Assembly (NCBI RefSeq): GCF_004402535.1
Contig: NZ_SOEY01000008.1
Coordinates: 1 to 64,000 of the forward strand
Origin: Cryobacterium glaciale
GTDB taxonomy: Bacteria; Actinomycetota; Actinomycetes; Actinomycetales; Microbacteriaceae
Reading direction: 5' to 3'
Length of the DNA: 64,000 bases
Part shown: positions 19,074-28,249 of the stretch, piece by piece
Layout: every line of letters begins with the position of its first letter
Numbering within the stretch: position 1 is the first letter of the stretch
Translations under genes and position numbers: made by a program
The notes under the pieces: model-generated
Seen by the model: only the letters and a program-made list of their open reading frames with translations
Told to the model about the DNA's origin: nothing
Databases searched by the model: none

Positions 19074-19236
19074 GGTGGCTCCAATGGTCGAAGGCGCAGA
19101 ATGCGGGCGAGTGCCCGACTACCCATTTTACGCGCTCGATCTCCCGCCGGTTCCCGCCCGGGTTCGGACGCCTTCTCGCGCGGAGGTAACGTAAGTAGGC
19201 GGATTCACAGGATTTGCCTTGGCTCAAGGAGGAGAA

Positions 19237-21522
19237 ATGGGCGCAGCGTCCAGCACGACCGAAGGAACGACCGAATCACCGACCGCTCTGAAACGGATTC
19301 CGCGCGACCTCGCCGTCGCCCTGAATCCGGAGGAGCTTGCCGCCCACGATCGTCAGTGGACGCCCCTGAAAATTGCGATCTGGTCGGCTATTTCGCTGCT
19401 CGGCGGACTCAGCTGGGTGATGCTCGCCGTGGTGCGCGGTGAGACCGTGAACGCCATCTGGTTCGTCTTCGCCGCGATCTGCACCTATCTCATCGGCTAC
19501 CGTTTCTATTCGAAGTTCATCGAGAAGCACATCGTGCGTCCCGACGACCGTCGGGCTACCCCGGCCGAGTACAAGGCCGACGGCAAGGACTTCGCTGCAA
19601 CGGACCGTCGCGTTCTGTTCGGCCACCACTTCGCCGCCATCGCCGGCGCCGGCCCGCTCGTGGGCCCGGTGCTCGCCGCGCAGATGGGCTACCTTCCCGG
19701 AACGATCTGGATCATCGTCGGCGTTGTGCTCGCCGGTGCGGTGCAGGACTACCTCATTCTGCACTTCTCCATGCGTCGCGGGGGTCGTTCGCTTGGCCAG
19801 ATGGCCCGCGACGAACTCGGTGTGATCGGCGGCACCGCTGCTCTGATCGCAACGCTCGTGATCATGGTCATTATCGTGGCCATCCTCGCCCTCGTCGTCA
19901 CCAACGCCCTCGCCGAAAGCCCGTGGGGCGTGTTCTCGGTCGGCATGACCATTCCGATCGCGCTGTTCATGGGCTGCTACCTGCGCTTCTTCCGCCCGGG
20001 CAAAATCACCGAGATCTCCATCATCGGCTTCGTGCTGCTGATCGCCGCCATCGTCGGCGGCGGCATGGTCGCCGGCACCGACTGGGGCCAGACCTACCTG
20101 CTGCTCGACAAAGTCACCATCGCCTGGGGCATCATCATCTACGGCTTCATCGCCGCCATTTTGCCGGTCTGGCTGCTGCTCGCCCCGCGCGACTACCTCT
20201 CGACCTTCATGAAGATCGGCACGATCGGCATGCTCGCCGTGGCGATCGTCATCATCCGTCCCGAAATCAGCGTGCCGGCCGTGAGCGAATTCGCCACGAG
20301 CGGCACCGGCCCGGTCATCGCCGGAACGCTGTTTCCGTTCCTGTTCGTGACGATCGCCTGCGGCGCCCTCTCCGGGTTTCACGCGCTCATCGCCTCGGGC
20401 ACCACGCCCAAGCTCATTGAGAAGGAACGCCAGACCCGCTTCATCGGCTACGGCGGCATGCTCATGGAATCGCTCGTGGCGATCATGGCCCTCGTCGCGG
20501 CGCTCTCGATCGACCGTGGCATCTACTTCGCCATGAACGCCTCGCCCGCCCTCACCGGCGGCACCGTGCAGGGCGCGGTCGCGTTCGTGAACAGCCTCGG
20601 CCTGACCGGCGTCAACCTCACGCCGAGCATGCTTACCGAGATGGCGACCAACGTCGGCGAAGAGTCGATCGTTTCCCGCACCGGCGGCGCCCCCACGCTC
20701 GCCGTCGGGCTCTCGCACATCATGCAGCAGCTCGTCGGCGGCACGTCGATGATGAGCTTCTGGTACCACTTCGCCATCATGTTCGAGGCCCTGTTCATTC
20801 TCACCGCAGTGGATGCCGGCACCCGCGTTGCCCGGTTCATGCTGCAAGACAGCCTCGGCAACTTCTTCCCGAAGTTCAAGAACACCTCCTGGCGCCCCGG
20901 TGCCTGGGCCGCAACGGCCATCATGGTCGCCGCCTGGGGAGCCGTGCTGCTGATGGGAGTGACCGATCCGCTCGGCGGCATCAACACGCTGTTCCCGCTG
21001 TTCGGCATCGCCAACCAGCTGCTCGCGGCCATTGCCCTGGCCGTGTGTATGGCCATCGTCGCCAAGCGTGGTCTGTTCAAGTACCTCTGGGTGGTGGCGC
21101 TTCCTCTCGGTTTCGCCGCCGTGGTCACCATCTCTGCGTCGTTCCTGAAGATATTTGGGGCCACCCCCGGCATCGGCTACTTCGCGCAGAACCGCGCGTT
21201 CTCCGAGGCCCTCGCCGCCGGCGAGACGAGCTTCGGTACCGCACCGAGTGTTGAAGCCATGGAGGCCGTCGTGCGCAACACGATGGTGCAGGGCGTGCTG
21301 TCGATCATCTTCGTCGTACTCGCCATCATCGTGATCCTCACGGCCATCCAGGCCACCGTGCGCGCGTACCGCAACCATTCCAGCGCCACGAGCGAGGATG
21401 ACGCCGTGCAGTCGCAGATCTACGCGCCGGCCGGTTTCATCATGACGGCGCCCGAAAAGGTGCTGCAGGCCGAGTGGGACGCCCTTCCCCTGCACAAGAA
21501 GATCAAAATCAAGGGCCACTGA
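19237..21522 (+). CDS. cstA: CstA/BtsT-family pyruvate transporter (carbon starvation protein A)
   Basis: A 761-aa membrane protein with about 16-18 hydrophobic segments and the family blocks GHHFAAIAGAGPLVGP and HFSMRRGGRSLGQMARDELG. CstA and BtsT take up pyruvate (and peptides in some reports) with protons. The start at 19237 has AAGGAGG 6 nt upstream; an in-frame start at 19219 would put that ribosome site inside the gene. It overlaps ybdD by one base. Confidence 0.92.
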   Translation: MGAASSTTEGTTESPTALKRIPRDLAVALNPEELAAHDRQWTPLKIAIWSAISLLGGLSWVMLAVVRGETVNAIWFVFAAICTYLIGYRFYSKFIEKHIVRPDDRRATPAEYKADGKDFAATDRRVLFGHHFAAIAGAGPLVGPVLAAQMGYLPGTIWIIVGVVLAGAVQDYLILHFSMRRGGRSLGQMARDELGVIGGTAALIATLVIMVIIVAILALVVTNALAESPWGVFSVGMTIPIALFMGCYLRFFRPGKITEISIIGFVLLIAAIVGGGMVAGTDWGQTYLLLDKVTIAWGIIIYGFIAAILPVWLLLAPRDYLSTFMKIGTIGMLAVAIVIIRPEISVPAVSEFATSGTGPVIAGTLFPFLFVTIACGALSGFHALIASGTTPKLIEKERQTRFIGYGGMLMESLVAIMALVAALSIDRGIYFAMNASPALTGGTVQGAVAFVNSLGLTGVNLTPSMLTEMATNVGEESIVSRTGGAPTLAVGLSHIMQQLVGGTSMMSFWYHFAIMFEALFILTAVDAGTRVARFMLQDSLGNFFPKFKNTSWRPGAWAATAIMVAAWGAVLLMGVTDPLGGINTLFPLFGIANQLLAAIALAVCMAIVAKRGLFKYLWVVALPLGFAAVVTISASFLKIFGATPGIGYFAQNRAFSEALAAGETSFGTAPSVEAMEAVVRNTMVQGVLSIIFVVLAIIVILTAIQATVRAYRNHSSATSEDDAVQSQIYAPAGFIMTAPEKVLQAEWDALPLHKKIKIKGH

Positions 21523-21749
21523 TGACCCTGCTGGCGGGCGTCCGCAAGGGCGCCCGCAGCGTGGCCTGGTATCTCAAAGGCGTTCTCGGTGAAGATGCCT
21601 ACGCGAAGTATGTGGCGCACCACGCAGCCGCCTGCGGAACGGATGCTGCGGGCGTGGGCCGCGCGCCGCATCCGCTCATGACCGAGCGCGAATTCTGGCG
21701 GGACCAGACCGATCGCCAGGATAAGAATCCGCAGGGGCGCTGCTGTTAG
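21522..21749 (+). CDS. YbdD/YjiX family protein (DUF466), CstA partner
   Basis: A 75-aa protein ending in the family's invariant tail: PLMTEREFWRDQTDRQ, then GRCC. It starts inside the cstA stop (TGATG), the same arrangement as cstA-ybdD and btsT-yjiX in other bacteria, where the small protein is reported to be needed for full pyruvate transport. An open frame starting at 21474 is an in-frame extension within cstA and is not needed. Confidence 0.88.
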   Translation: MTLLAGVRKGARSVAWYLKGVLGEDAYAKYVAHHAAACGTDAAGVGRAPHPLMTEREFWRDQTDRQDKNPQGRCC

Positions 21750-21801
21750 CGGCGACGAGTCTGGATCGAAGACGAATCTGGTTCATCGGGGACCCCTAGC
21801 C

Positions 21802-23217
21802 TCAGACCCCGTAGATCAGGCCGCGCTGCTCCGCGTAGCGGGCGCGCACGTCGATGGCCCAGTCACGGTTGCCTGCGGGCTCGAGTTCGGTCGCGATCTC
21901 GAGCTTCCACGCGGGAAACTCGCCGTCGAGCGCCCAGGCAGCCTGCCGGGCCGCGCCGAGCGCCACGTATTCGCCGGGGGCGGGCAGTACGACCGGCACG
22001 CCGAAGACGTCGGCGGCGATCTTCTGCACGGCGGGCGACTGCGAGCCCCCACCGATCAGAATCACCTGGCGAACGGGCACCCCCTGGTGGCGCAGCGAGT
22101 CAAGTGCGTCGGCCAGGCTGCAGACCAGCCCCAAAACGGATGCCTGCGCCAGGTTCTCTGGGCGCATATTGGCCCGGCGCATGCCGGTGAGCGAACCGGT
22201 GGCTTCCGGCAGGTTCGGGGTGCGTTCGCCGTCGAGGTAGGGCAGCATGAGCAGCCCGTCCGCGTCGATCGGGGCGCTCAGGGCGAGGGCGCCGAAGCGT
22301 TCGATGTCGACGTCGAGCATGCGGGCCGTCGCCACGAGGGTGCGGGCGCCGTTGATGGTGGCGAGCAGGGGAAGCTGGCCGCCGGCGGCGTCGGCGAACC
22401 CCGCGACGGAGCCGGAGGCATCCGTTATGCGGGCGGCGGTGCTCGCGAAAACGGTGCCGCTCGTGCCGATCGAGACGACCACGTCGCCCTCCGCGGCACC
22501 GAGGCCGAGCGCGGCCGCGGCGTTGTCGCCGGCGCCGGCCGACACGATGACGCCGCCGCTGGTGACCCCGGCCCGCTCCGCCGGACCGAGCACGCGCGGC
22601 ACCCGGGCAGAACGGCCGAGGGCTGCCTCGAGCAGATCGAGCCGGTACTCGTTGCTGTGCACCGAGAAATACCCGGTTCCCGAGGCATCACTGCGATCGG
22701 TCGTGGCCTCGGCTGGCCGCCCGAGGATGTTCCAGGTGAGCCAGTCGTGCGGCAGCAAAACCTGCTCGACGCGGGCGGCGAGCTCCGGGCGGTTCTGCTG
22801 CAGCCAGGCCAGCTTGGTGATGGTGAACGAGGCGACCGGCACGACGCCGACCTCGTCGGCCCACATCGAGGCGCCGTACTGCTCGGTGAGCGCTTTCGCC
22901 TGCGGGGCGCTGCGCACGTCGTTCCAGAGCAGGGCGTCGTGCACCGGCGTGCCGGCCGCGTCGAGGGCGACCATTCCGTGCTGCTGCGCGCTCACGCCGA
23001 GGGCGAGCACGTTGCCTTCGCCCCCAGCGGATGCGCCGCCGCCGGCCTGCTCGAAAGCCTCCCACCAGCGATCCGGGTTGATGCTCGTGCCGTCGGGGTG
23101 GGGGGCGCTCTGCAACTGCAACAGCTCACCGGTGTCGGCGTCGACACTCACGACCTTGCAACTCTGGGTCGAAGAATCGACTCCGACAACCACACGACGA
23201 TTCAGTGCCAACGGCAT
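21802..23217 (-). CDS. xylB: Xylulokinase (FGGY carbohydrate kinase)
   Basis: A 471-aa FGGY kinase. The N-terminal ATP-site block VVVGVDSSTQSCKVV and the second-lobe block VILIGGGSQSPAVQKIAADVF are clear. It most resembles xylulokinases, which phosphorylate D-xylulose to xylulose-5-phosphate. AAAGGAG precedes the ATG. It is the last gene of the polyol operon; the dehydrogenase upstream would supply the ketose. Confidence 0.85.
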   Translation of the reverse strand: MPLALNRRVVVGVDSSTQSCKVVSVDADTGELLQLQSAPHPDGTSINPDRWWEAFEQAGGGASAGGEGNVLALGVSAQQHGMVALDAAGTPVHDALLWNDVRSAPQAKALTEQYGASMWADEVGVVPVASFTITKLAWLQQNRPELAARVEQVLLPHDWLTWNILGRPAEATTDRSDASGTGYFSVHSNEYRLDLLEAALGRSARVPRVLGPAERAGVTSGGVIVSAGAGDNAAAALGLGAAEGDVVVSIGTSGTVFASTAARITDASGSVAGFADAAGGQLPLLATINGARTLVATARMLDVDIERFGALALSAPIDADGLLMLPYLDGERTPNLPEATGSLTGMRRANMRPENLAQASVLGLVCSLADALDSLRHQGVPVRQVILIGGGSQSPAVQKIAADVFGVPVVLPAPGEYVALGAARQAAWALDGEFPAWKLEIATELEPAGNRDWAIDVRARYAEQRGLIYGV

Positions 23218-23248
23218 CTCCTTTGAAACCTGGGTTTGTGACTCAAGC

Positions 23249-24754
23249 CTAATCGAGGGACTTCGTCAGCGCCTCGAGGGTGCCGCGGGCTCCGACAGTG
23301 TGCAGCAGGCCGAGCGCGTTATCGTACGCCGCCACGAAGGCGGCGTCGTCGATCAGGTCGCCGAACAGGTCACGGTCGCGCAGGAACGAGTGCGGGTCGC
23401 TCGCGTAGCCGGCGGCGTTCTGCATGACGGTGTCTTTGACGCGGTCGACGACGTCGATCGGTGCGCCCTGCTCATCGGTTCCCTCGGCATACCGGGCCCA
23501 GCTCGCCACGATCGCCGCCGAGAGGGCGAGCTCACCGCCGCGGGCGGACTGCTCGCGAATCACCGGCAGCAACCACTTGGGAATGCGGTCGCTCGACTCG
23601 GCCGCGAGGCGGGCCACGGTGTCGCGCACGCCCGGGTTGCTGAAGCGTTCGATGAGCTGCGTCTTGTAATCCTCGAGGTCGATTCCGGGCACCGGCTTGA
23701 GCGTCGGCGATCCCTCGCGGTCCATGTAGGCGCGCAGGAATCCGGCGATCAACGGGTCGGCCGCGGCATCGTGCACGAGGCGATAACCCATCAAATGCGC
23801 GAAGTAGGCGAGGCCCTGGTGGCTCGCGTTGAGCAGGCGCAGCTTCATGAGCTCGTAGGGTTCGACGTCGCTCACGAGCTGCGCCGCCGACTTCTCGTAG
23901 GGCGGGCGGCCATCGGTGAAGGAGTCTTCGAGCACCCACTGCAGGAACGGCTCGCAGACGACGGGCCAGCGGTCGGCGAGCCCGAAGGCCTTCGCGATCT
24001 GGGCGCGGTCGTCGTCGGTCGTGACCGGGGTGATGCGGTCGACCATGGAGTTCGGAAAACTCACCGCGGCGTCGATCCAGGCTCCAAGGCCTTCGTCCTT
24101 GGCGGTGGCGAAGGCCACGAAGGAGCGGCGGGCGACGCGACCGTTGTCCTGCAGGTTGTCGCAGGACATCACGGTGAACGGCACGATGGAGCGCTCGCGT
24201 CGGCGACGCAGGGCTTCGACGACGAGGCCGAAGACCGTCGCGGGGGCGGCATCCGCTTGCAGGTCGGCGGCGACCTGAGGGTTGCTGAGGTCGAAACGGC
24301 CGCTGACCGGGTGAATGTTGTAGCCGCCCTCTGTCACGGTAAGGGAGACGATTTTCACCTCGGGGCTCGCGAGGCGTTCTATCACGGCCTCCGCGTCGTC
24401 GGGAGCGAACAGGTAGTCGATGATCGACCCGATCACCCGGGCGTCGAGCGTGCCGTCCGGGTGCTTCACGACGAGCGTGTACAGGCTGTCCTGCTCGAGC
24501 AGGGCGTCGCGCATGCGGGCGTCGGAGGGCATCACGCCGACACCGCAGATGGCATAGTCGCGGGCGAGGCCCTGCTCGAGCAGGTCGTCGATCATCAGGG
24601 CCTGGTGCGCGCGGTGAAAACCGCCAACGCCGAAGTGCACGATGCCGGCCGTGAGACCGGTGCGGTCGTAGCTGGGAACCTGCACGGTCGAGGGCAGCGA
24701 CGACAGCGTCGCGTTGCGCAGCGGGGCCAGGGCGGGAGTCGTGGTGTCGGTCAT
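23249..24754 (-). CDS. Mannitol 2-dehydrogenase family polyol dehydrogenase
   Basis: A 501-aa enzyme of the long-chain polyol dehydrogenase family (mannitol, arabitol, fructuronate, tagaturonate). IVHFGVGGFHRAHQA is the NAD-binding motif and the catalytic lysine lies in ELMKLRLLNASH. It oxidises a sugar alcohol to a 2-ketose in the cytosol. With a xylulokinase beside it, D-arabitol to D-xylulose is a sensible guess, mannitol to fructose an alternative. The start at 24754 has GAGGAA 4 nt before it; an ATG 15 bp upstream overlaps the HAD stop (ATGA). Confidence 0.85.
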   Translation of the reverse strand: MTDTTTPALAPLRNATLSSLPSTVQVPSYDRTGLTAGIVHFGVGGFHRAHQALMIDDLLEQGLARDYAICGVGVMPSDARMRDALLEQDSLYTLVVKHPDGTLDARVIGSIIDYLFAPDDAEAVIERLASPEVKIVSLTVTEGGYNIHPVSGRFDLSNPQVAADLQADAAPATVFGLVVEALRRRRERSIVPFTVMSCDNLQDNGRVARRSFVAFATAKDEGLGAWIDAAVSFPNSMVDRITPVTTDDDRAQIAKAFGLADRWPVVCEPFLQWVLEDSFTDGRPPYEKSAAQLVSDVEPYELMKLRLLNASHQGLAYFAHLMGYRLVHDAAADPLIAGFLRAYMDREGSPTLKPVPGIDLEDYKTQLIERFSNPGVRDTVARLAAESSDRIPKWLLPVIREQSARGGELALSAAIVASWARYAEGTDEQGAPIDVVDRVKDTVMQNAAGYASDPHSFLRDRDLFGDLIDDAAFVAAYDNALGLLHTVGARGTLEALTKSLD

Positions 24755-24765
24755 GCGTTCCTCAT

Positions 24766-25482
24766 TCATTCGGTCTGCGATTGCGTCGGTGCAGCGTGGG
24801 CGGGGTCGGCGCGCAATTGCACCGCGCCCCCCAGATACAGCAGGGTGCCGTCAAAGCGGATGCCGCTCAGGTCGGCCAGAACGAGGGTCGCCCTGGTGTC
24901 GAGCCCGCGCGCGCCAATGCCGACGGTGAGCCCGATGTGGGCGGCCAGGGCCGACTCCACCCCGGCGTCGGCGTCTTCGAACACGACGGCGCGGCGCGGG
25001 TCGATGCCCAGCCGTTCGACGCCGAGGCGGTACGGGTCGGGGGCGGGTTTGCCGCGCGCCACGTCGTCGAAGGTGACGAGGCCGACCGGGCAGGGCAGCC
25101 CGGCAGCCTGCAGCCGGGCGCGGGCCACGACGGCCACAGCGCTCGTCACGATGGTGAAGCAACCGGTCGGCAGGGCCAGCAGCAGGTCGCGGGCACCAGG
25201 CAGGGCGCGTACGAGCGGGGCCGTCTCGACCTCTCTCAGCATGAGCGCGTGGTCGGCGCGGTGCACGTCGGCGGCCGGCACGAGTTCGGCGATCGTCTCC
25301 CGGGCCGGGCGGCCGTGAATGATGTCGCGATCGAAGTCGAAGCCGGGCGCGTACTCCACGGCCCACTCGTTCCAGGCCGCGGCCGCGGCTTCGTCGGAGT
25401 TGACGAGCACGCCGTCGCAGTCGAACAGCAGGCCGTCGATCGAATAGTTGCCGATCTCCGACGCCAGGCCGGCGATGCTCAC
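24766..25482 (-). CDS. HAD-superfamily sugar-phosphate phosphatase / beta-phosphoglucomutase-like
   Basis: A 238-aa HAD subfamily IA protein. Motif I is LLFDCDGVLVNSD (nucleophile Asp21, acid Asp23), motif II is in TIVTSAV, motif III Lys in RGKPAPDP and motif IV FEDADAG. These enzymes dephosphorylate small sugar phosphates. The GTG start (25480-25482) overlaps the DeoR stop in GTGA; the long frame upstream to 25941 is antisense-like filler. It probably clears a phosphorylated polyol or by-product; the substrate is unproven. Confidence 0.8.
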   Translation of the reverse strand: MSIAGLASEIGNYSIDGLLFDCDGVLVNSDEAAAAAWNEWAVEYAPGFDFDRDIIHGRPARETIAELVPAADVHRADHALMLREVETAPLVRALPGARDLLLALPTGCFTIVTSAVAVVARARLQAAGLPCPVGLVTFDDVARGKPAPDPYRLGVERLGIDPRRAVVFEDADAGVESALAAHIGLTVGIGARGLDTRATLVLADLSGIRFDGTLLYLGGAVQLRADPAHAAPTQSQTE

Positions 25483-26279
25483 AGTGTGATTTCCGTTTCG
25501 AGGGGCTCCGCGCGCAGCACGGGCACTCCGGCTTCGGTGGCCAGAGCGAGGACAGCGTCGCCCACTCCCCCGTCGACGACGAGGTGGTCGACCTCGTCGA
25601 GCTGGGCGAATTTCACCAGTCCGTGGGCCTCCAGCTGGTCGTGGTCGGCGATGAGCACGACGGTGGTGGCGGCATCCATTGCGGCGCGCTTGATGCGGGC
25701 GGCTTTCGGGCTCGCGGCCAGCAGCTGGCCGTCCTGGGTGAGCCCGCTGACGCTGATGAACGCGAGGTCGATGCGAATGTTTTCGAGCGATTCGCGCGTC
25801 CACTGCCCCGATTGCGAGTCGTCGACCGGGTCGACGGTGCCGCCGAGGTTGTACACCGAAAGCTCGGCGTTGCGGCTCGCCACCAGCGCGACCGGAATGG
25901 ACGTCGTGACCACCTGCAGGGCAGCCGAGTTCGGCAGGCACACCGACAGCGCCTCGGCGATCGGCCCGGCATCGAGAAAGAGGATGCCGCGCTCCGGCAG
26001 CAGGGTCGCCGCCAGGGTCGCGACCGGGTGGGCGATCGGTTCGGGCACGGTCACCCGGTCGAGGTCGGCCACCGGGTCGGCGACGCTGATCGCCCCGCCG
26101 TGCGCCCGACGCAGCAGTCCGTCGTCTTCGAGGGTGCGCAGGTCGCGGCGGATCGTCTCCTCGGCGACGGCGAGCGACTCAGCGAGCTCGTTCACTTCGA
26201 CCCGGCCGGCGCCGGCCAGCGCGATCAGAATGCTGGCGCGACGCTCGTCGGCACTGCGGCTCGATGGATCCGGTTTCAT
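25479..26279 (-). CDS. DeoR/GlpR-family transcription regulator (within polyol operon)
   Basis: A 266-aa regulator with an N-terminal DeoR helix-turn-helix (VNELAESLAVAEETIRRDL) and a sugar-phosphate-sensing domain (VTTSIPVALVASR, SGLTQDGQLLA). It lies between the transport genes and the enzymes and overlaps the HAD gene by 4 bp. It most likely controls this cluster in response to a phosphorylated sugar. A second DeoR protein is encoded divergently at 29846. Confidence 0.88.
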   Translation of the reverse strand: MKPDPSSRSADERRASILIALAGAGRVEVNELAESLAVAEETIRRDLRTLEDDGLLRRAHGGAISVADPVADLDRVTVPEPIAHPVATLAATLLPERGILFLDAGPIAEALSVCLPNSAALQVVTTSIPVALVASRNAELSVYNLGGTVDPVDDSQSGQWTRESLENIRIDLAFISVSGLTQDGQLLAASPKAARIKRAAMDAATTVVLIADHDQLEAHGLVKFAQLDEVDHLVVDGGVGDAVLALATEAGVPVLRAEPLETEITL

Positions 26280-26298
26280 CTGGGCTACCTGTTCCTGA

Positions 26299-27195
26299 TT
26301 ACTTGATCGCGCCCATGGCGAGGCCGGTGACGAGGCGCTTCTGCGCCAGCCAGCCAGCGAGGACCACGGGGAGAACTGCGAGGGTCGATGCTGCCGAGAG
26401 TACCGCGAGAAACTGCCCGCGCCCGTCGACGAAGCTGCCGAGGAACGGCGGGGTGGTACGGGCCATGGTCGAGGTCAGCAGGCTGGCCAGGAAGTATTCG
26501 TTCCAGGCGAAGATAAAGCAGATCAGCGCGGCAGCGGCGATACCGGGCGCGACGATGGGCATGACCACGCGCACGAGCTCGGTGAAGAAGTTCGCACCGT
26601 CGATCTGGGCCGCTTCAACGATCTCGAGCGGCACCTCGCTGAAGAACGAGCGCATCATCCACACCGCGAGCGGCAGGTTCATGCCCACGTAGAGAACGCT
26701 CAGGGCCGTGATGTTGTCGAGCATTCCGAGGCCCTGCAGCAGCAGGTAGATCGGAATGATCGCGGCCGCGATCGGCATGAACCGGGTGGAGATGAAGAAA
26801 AACAGGGCGTCCGTCGACTTGATGATCGGGCGAATCGAGAGACCGTAGGCGGCCGGAATGGCCAGCAGCAGCACGATGACGGTACTCATAACGCTCGCGG
26901 TGAGCGAGTTGATCAGGTAGACACCGAACCCGCGGTCGAGCACTTCGACAAAGCGGTCGAGGGAGAGGGCCGTGAAGATGGTCGGGGTTCGGGTCGCCGC
27001 GGCGGCCTCGGTCTTGAAGGCCGTGAAGACCATCCAGGCCACCGGAAAGAAGAATCCGAGCGTGACGATCCACGTGAAAATGGTGAGGGCCGTGCTGGTG
27101 GCGCGGTGACGCATCCGCTTGGCACGGCGGCGCGGTGGTGCGGTGGTGCTCGCGCGGGCTGCGGTGCTGACCGGGGTGGCGGTGGCGGTACTCAT
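26299..27195 (-). CDS. Carbohydrate ABC transporter permease (MalG type)
   Basis: A 298-aa inner-membrane protein with six hydrophobic segments and the EAA loop EAAQIDGANFFTELVRVVMP that contacts the ATPase. The N-terminus is a basic, Ala/Thr-rich tail (TAPPRRRAKRMRHRA). It overlaps the partner permease gene by 4 bp. Import of a polyol or sugar is inferred from the neighbouring dehydrogenase and kinase. No ATPase gene lies in the cluster. Confidence 0.9.
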   Translation of the reverse strand: MSTATATPVSTAARASTTAPPRRRAKRMRHRATSTALTIFTWIVTLGFFFPVAWMVFTAFKTEAAAATRTPTIFTALSLDRFVEVLDRGFGVYLINSLTASVMSTVIVLLLAIPAAYGLSIRPIIKSTDALFFFISTRFMPIAAAIIPIYLLLQGLGMLDNITALSVLYVGMNLPLAVWMMRSFFSEVPLEIVEAAQIDGANFFTELVRVVMPIVAPGIAAAALICFIFAWNEYFLASLLTSTMARTTPPFLGSFVDGRGQFLAVLSAASTLAVLPVVLAGWLAQKRLVTGLAMGAIK

Positions 27196-28169
27196 GACTT
27201 GGCTCCTTCACTGGAGAAGATCTTGAAGAGCAGGCGAAGGGCGACGCTCGCCACGACAATGGTCAGCAGAACGGTGATCACGCCGTAGGCCGCCGCTTCG
27301 CCGATTTCGAGGCCCACGAAGGCGCGTTCGTAGAGCAGGTAGGAGAGGGTCTTGGTGCCGCCGGTGCCGCGGGTCATGATGGCGATCGGGTCGAAAACCT
27401 GCAGCAGCATGATGCCGCCGAGCAGCACGGCCAGCTCGATGTACTGGCGCAGGTGCGGTAGCGTCATGTGCAGAAAGCTGCGAATGGGGCCGGCTCCATC
27501 AACGGATGCCGCTTCCAGCGTCTCCTTGCTCTGGCTCTGCAGCCCGGCGAGCAGGATGAGCATCATGAACGGCGTGTACTGCCAGGTGAGCACCATAATC
27601 ACGGTGAGGGCAGGAAAGTCGGTGTTCCACTGCACGGGGTCGACGCCGAGCACCGAGAGGCCCCAGTTGACCATGCCGACGTTGGCGTCGAGCATGGACC
27701 ACTTGAAGATGAGGGCTGCGGCGGCGGGCATCATGAGGAACGGCGTGATGACGAGGGTGCGGGCGAGGCCCTGGCCGAAGAACTTGCGGTTGAGCAGCAG
27801 GGCGATTCCGAGGCCGATGAGAACGGAGAGCACGATCGACGAACCGGTAATGACCACGGTCGCCGACAGGGACTGCATGAACGCGCCGCCGGTGAAGACT
27901 GTCACGTAGTTGTCAAACCCGGCGAAGCCGCGCGAGCCGGGACGCATCAGGTTCCAGTTCTGGAACGAATAGTAGATGGTGACGAGGAAGGGAATCTGCG
28001 TCACCAGAATGGCGACGACGATGGCCGGCCAGACCAGGGTGCGGGCCAGGCGAAGGGCCTTCTTCTGGCCGGCGCTCAGCTCTGGCTTCGGGGGGCGGCG
28101 AAGCGTGCGTGACGCGGCGGGGGCCGGGTCGTGCGCGGGTTCAGCCACGATCAAATCTGGCGCGGTCAT
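27192..28169 (-). CDS. Carbohydrate ABC transporter permease (MalF type)
   Basis: A 325-aa membrane protein with six main transmembrane segments after a 30-residue cytoplasmic tail. The EAA loop is EAASVDGAGPIRSFLHMTLP. It forms the heteromeric channel with the MalG-type subunit. It follows the binding-protein gene after an 80-bp gap that contains a strong hairpin, which may lower its expression relative to the binding protein. Confidence 0.9.
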   Translation of the reverse strand: MTAPDLIVAEPAHDPAPAASRTLRRPPKPELSAGQKKALRLARTLVWPAIVVAILVTQIPFLVTIYYSFQNWNLMRPGSRGFAGFDNYVTVFTGGAFMQSLSATVVITGSSIVLSVLIGLGIALLLNRKFFGQGLARTLVITPFLMMPAAAALIFKWSMLDANVGMVNWGLSVLGVDPVQWNTDFPALTVIMVLTWQYTPFMMLILLAGLQSQSKETLEAASVDGAGPIRSFLHMTLPHLRQYIELAVLLGGIMLLQVFDPIAIMTRGTGGTKTLSYLLYERAFVGLEIGEAAAYGVITVLLTIVVASVALRLLFKIFSSEGAKS

Positions 28170-28208
28170 CTCTGACTTCCTTCTCGTTCTCGGCGTTGAA
28201 CTGAGGTG

Positions 28209-28237
28209 GCGGGCGGCGTCTGGTCGACGCCGCCCGC
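28209..28237 (-). terminator. Intercistronic hairpin between binding protein and permease genes
   Basis: A perfect 12-bp stem, GCGGGCGGCGTC with its complement, around the loop TGGTC, lies 12-40 bp after the binding-protein stop. There is no U-run. In importer operons such hairpins often give partial termination or protect the upstream message, so that binding protein is made in excess. Confidence 0.6.
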
Positions 28238-28249
28238 GGGGGTGCTGCG

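Noticed and set aside
19276-21519. A 747-aa open frame antisense to cstA
   Set aside because: Rich in Asp, His, Gly and Arg with no domain; typical shadow frame opposite a membrane protein gene in GC-rich DNA.
22247-25318. A 1023-aa plus-strand open frame across xylB, the polyol dehydrogenase and the HAD gene
   Set aside because: Ser/Arg/Ala-rich with no domain, while all three minus-strand genes are well supported.
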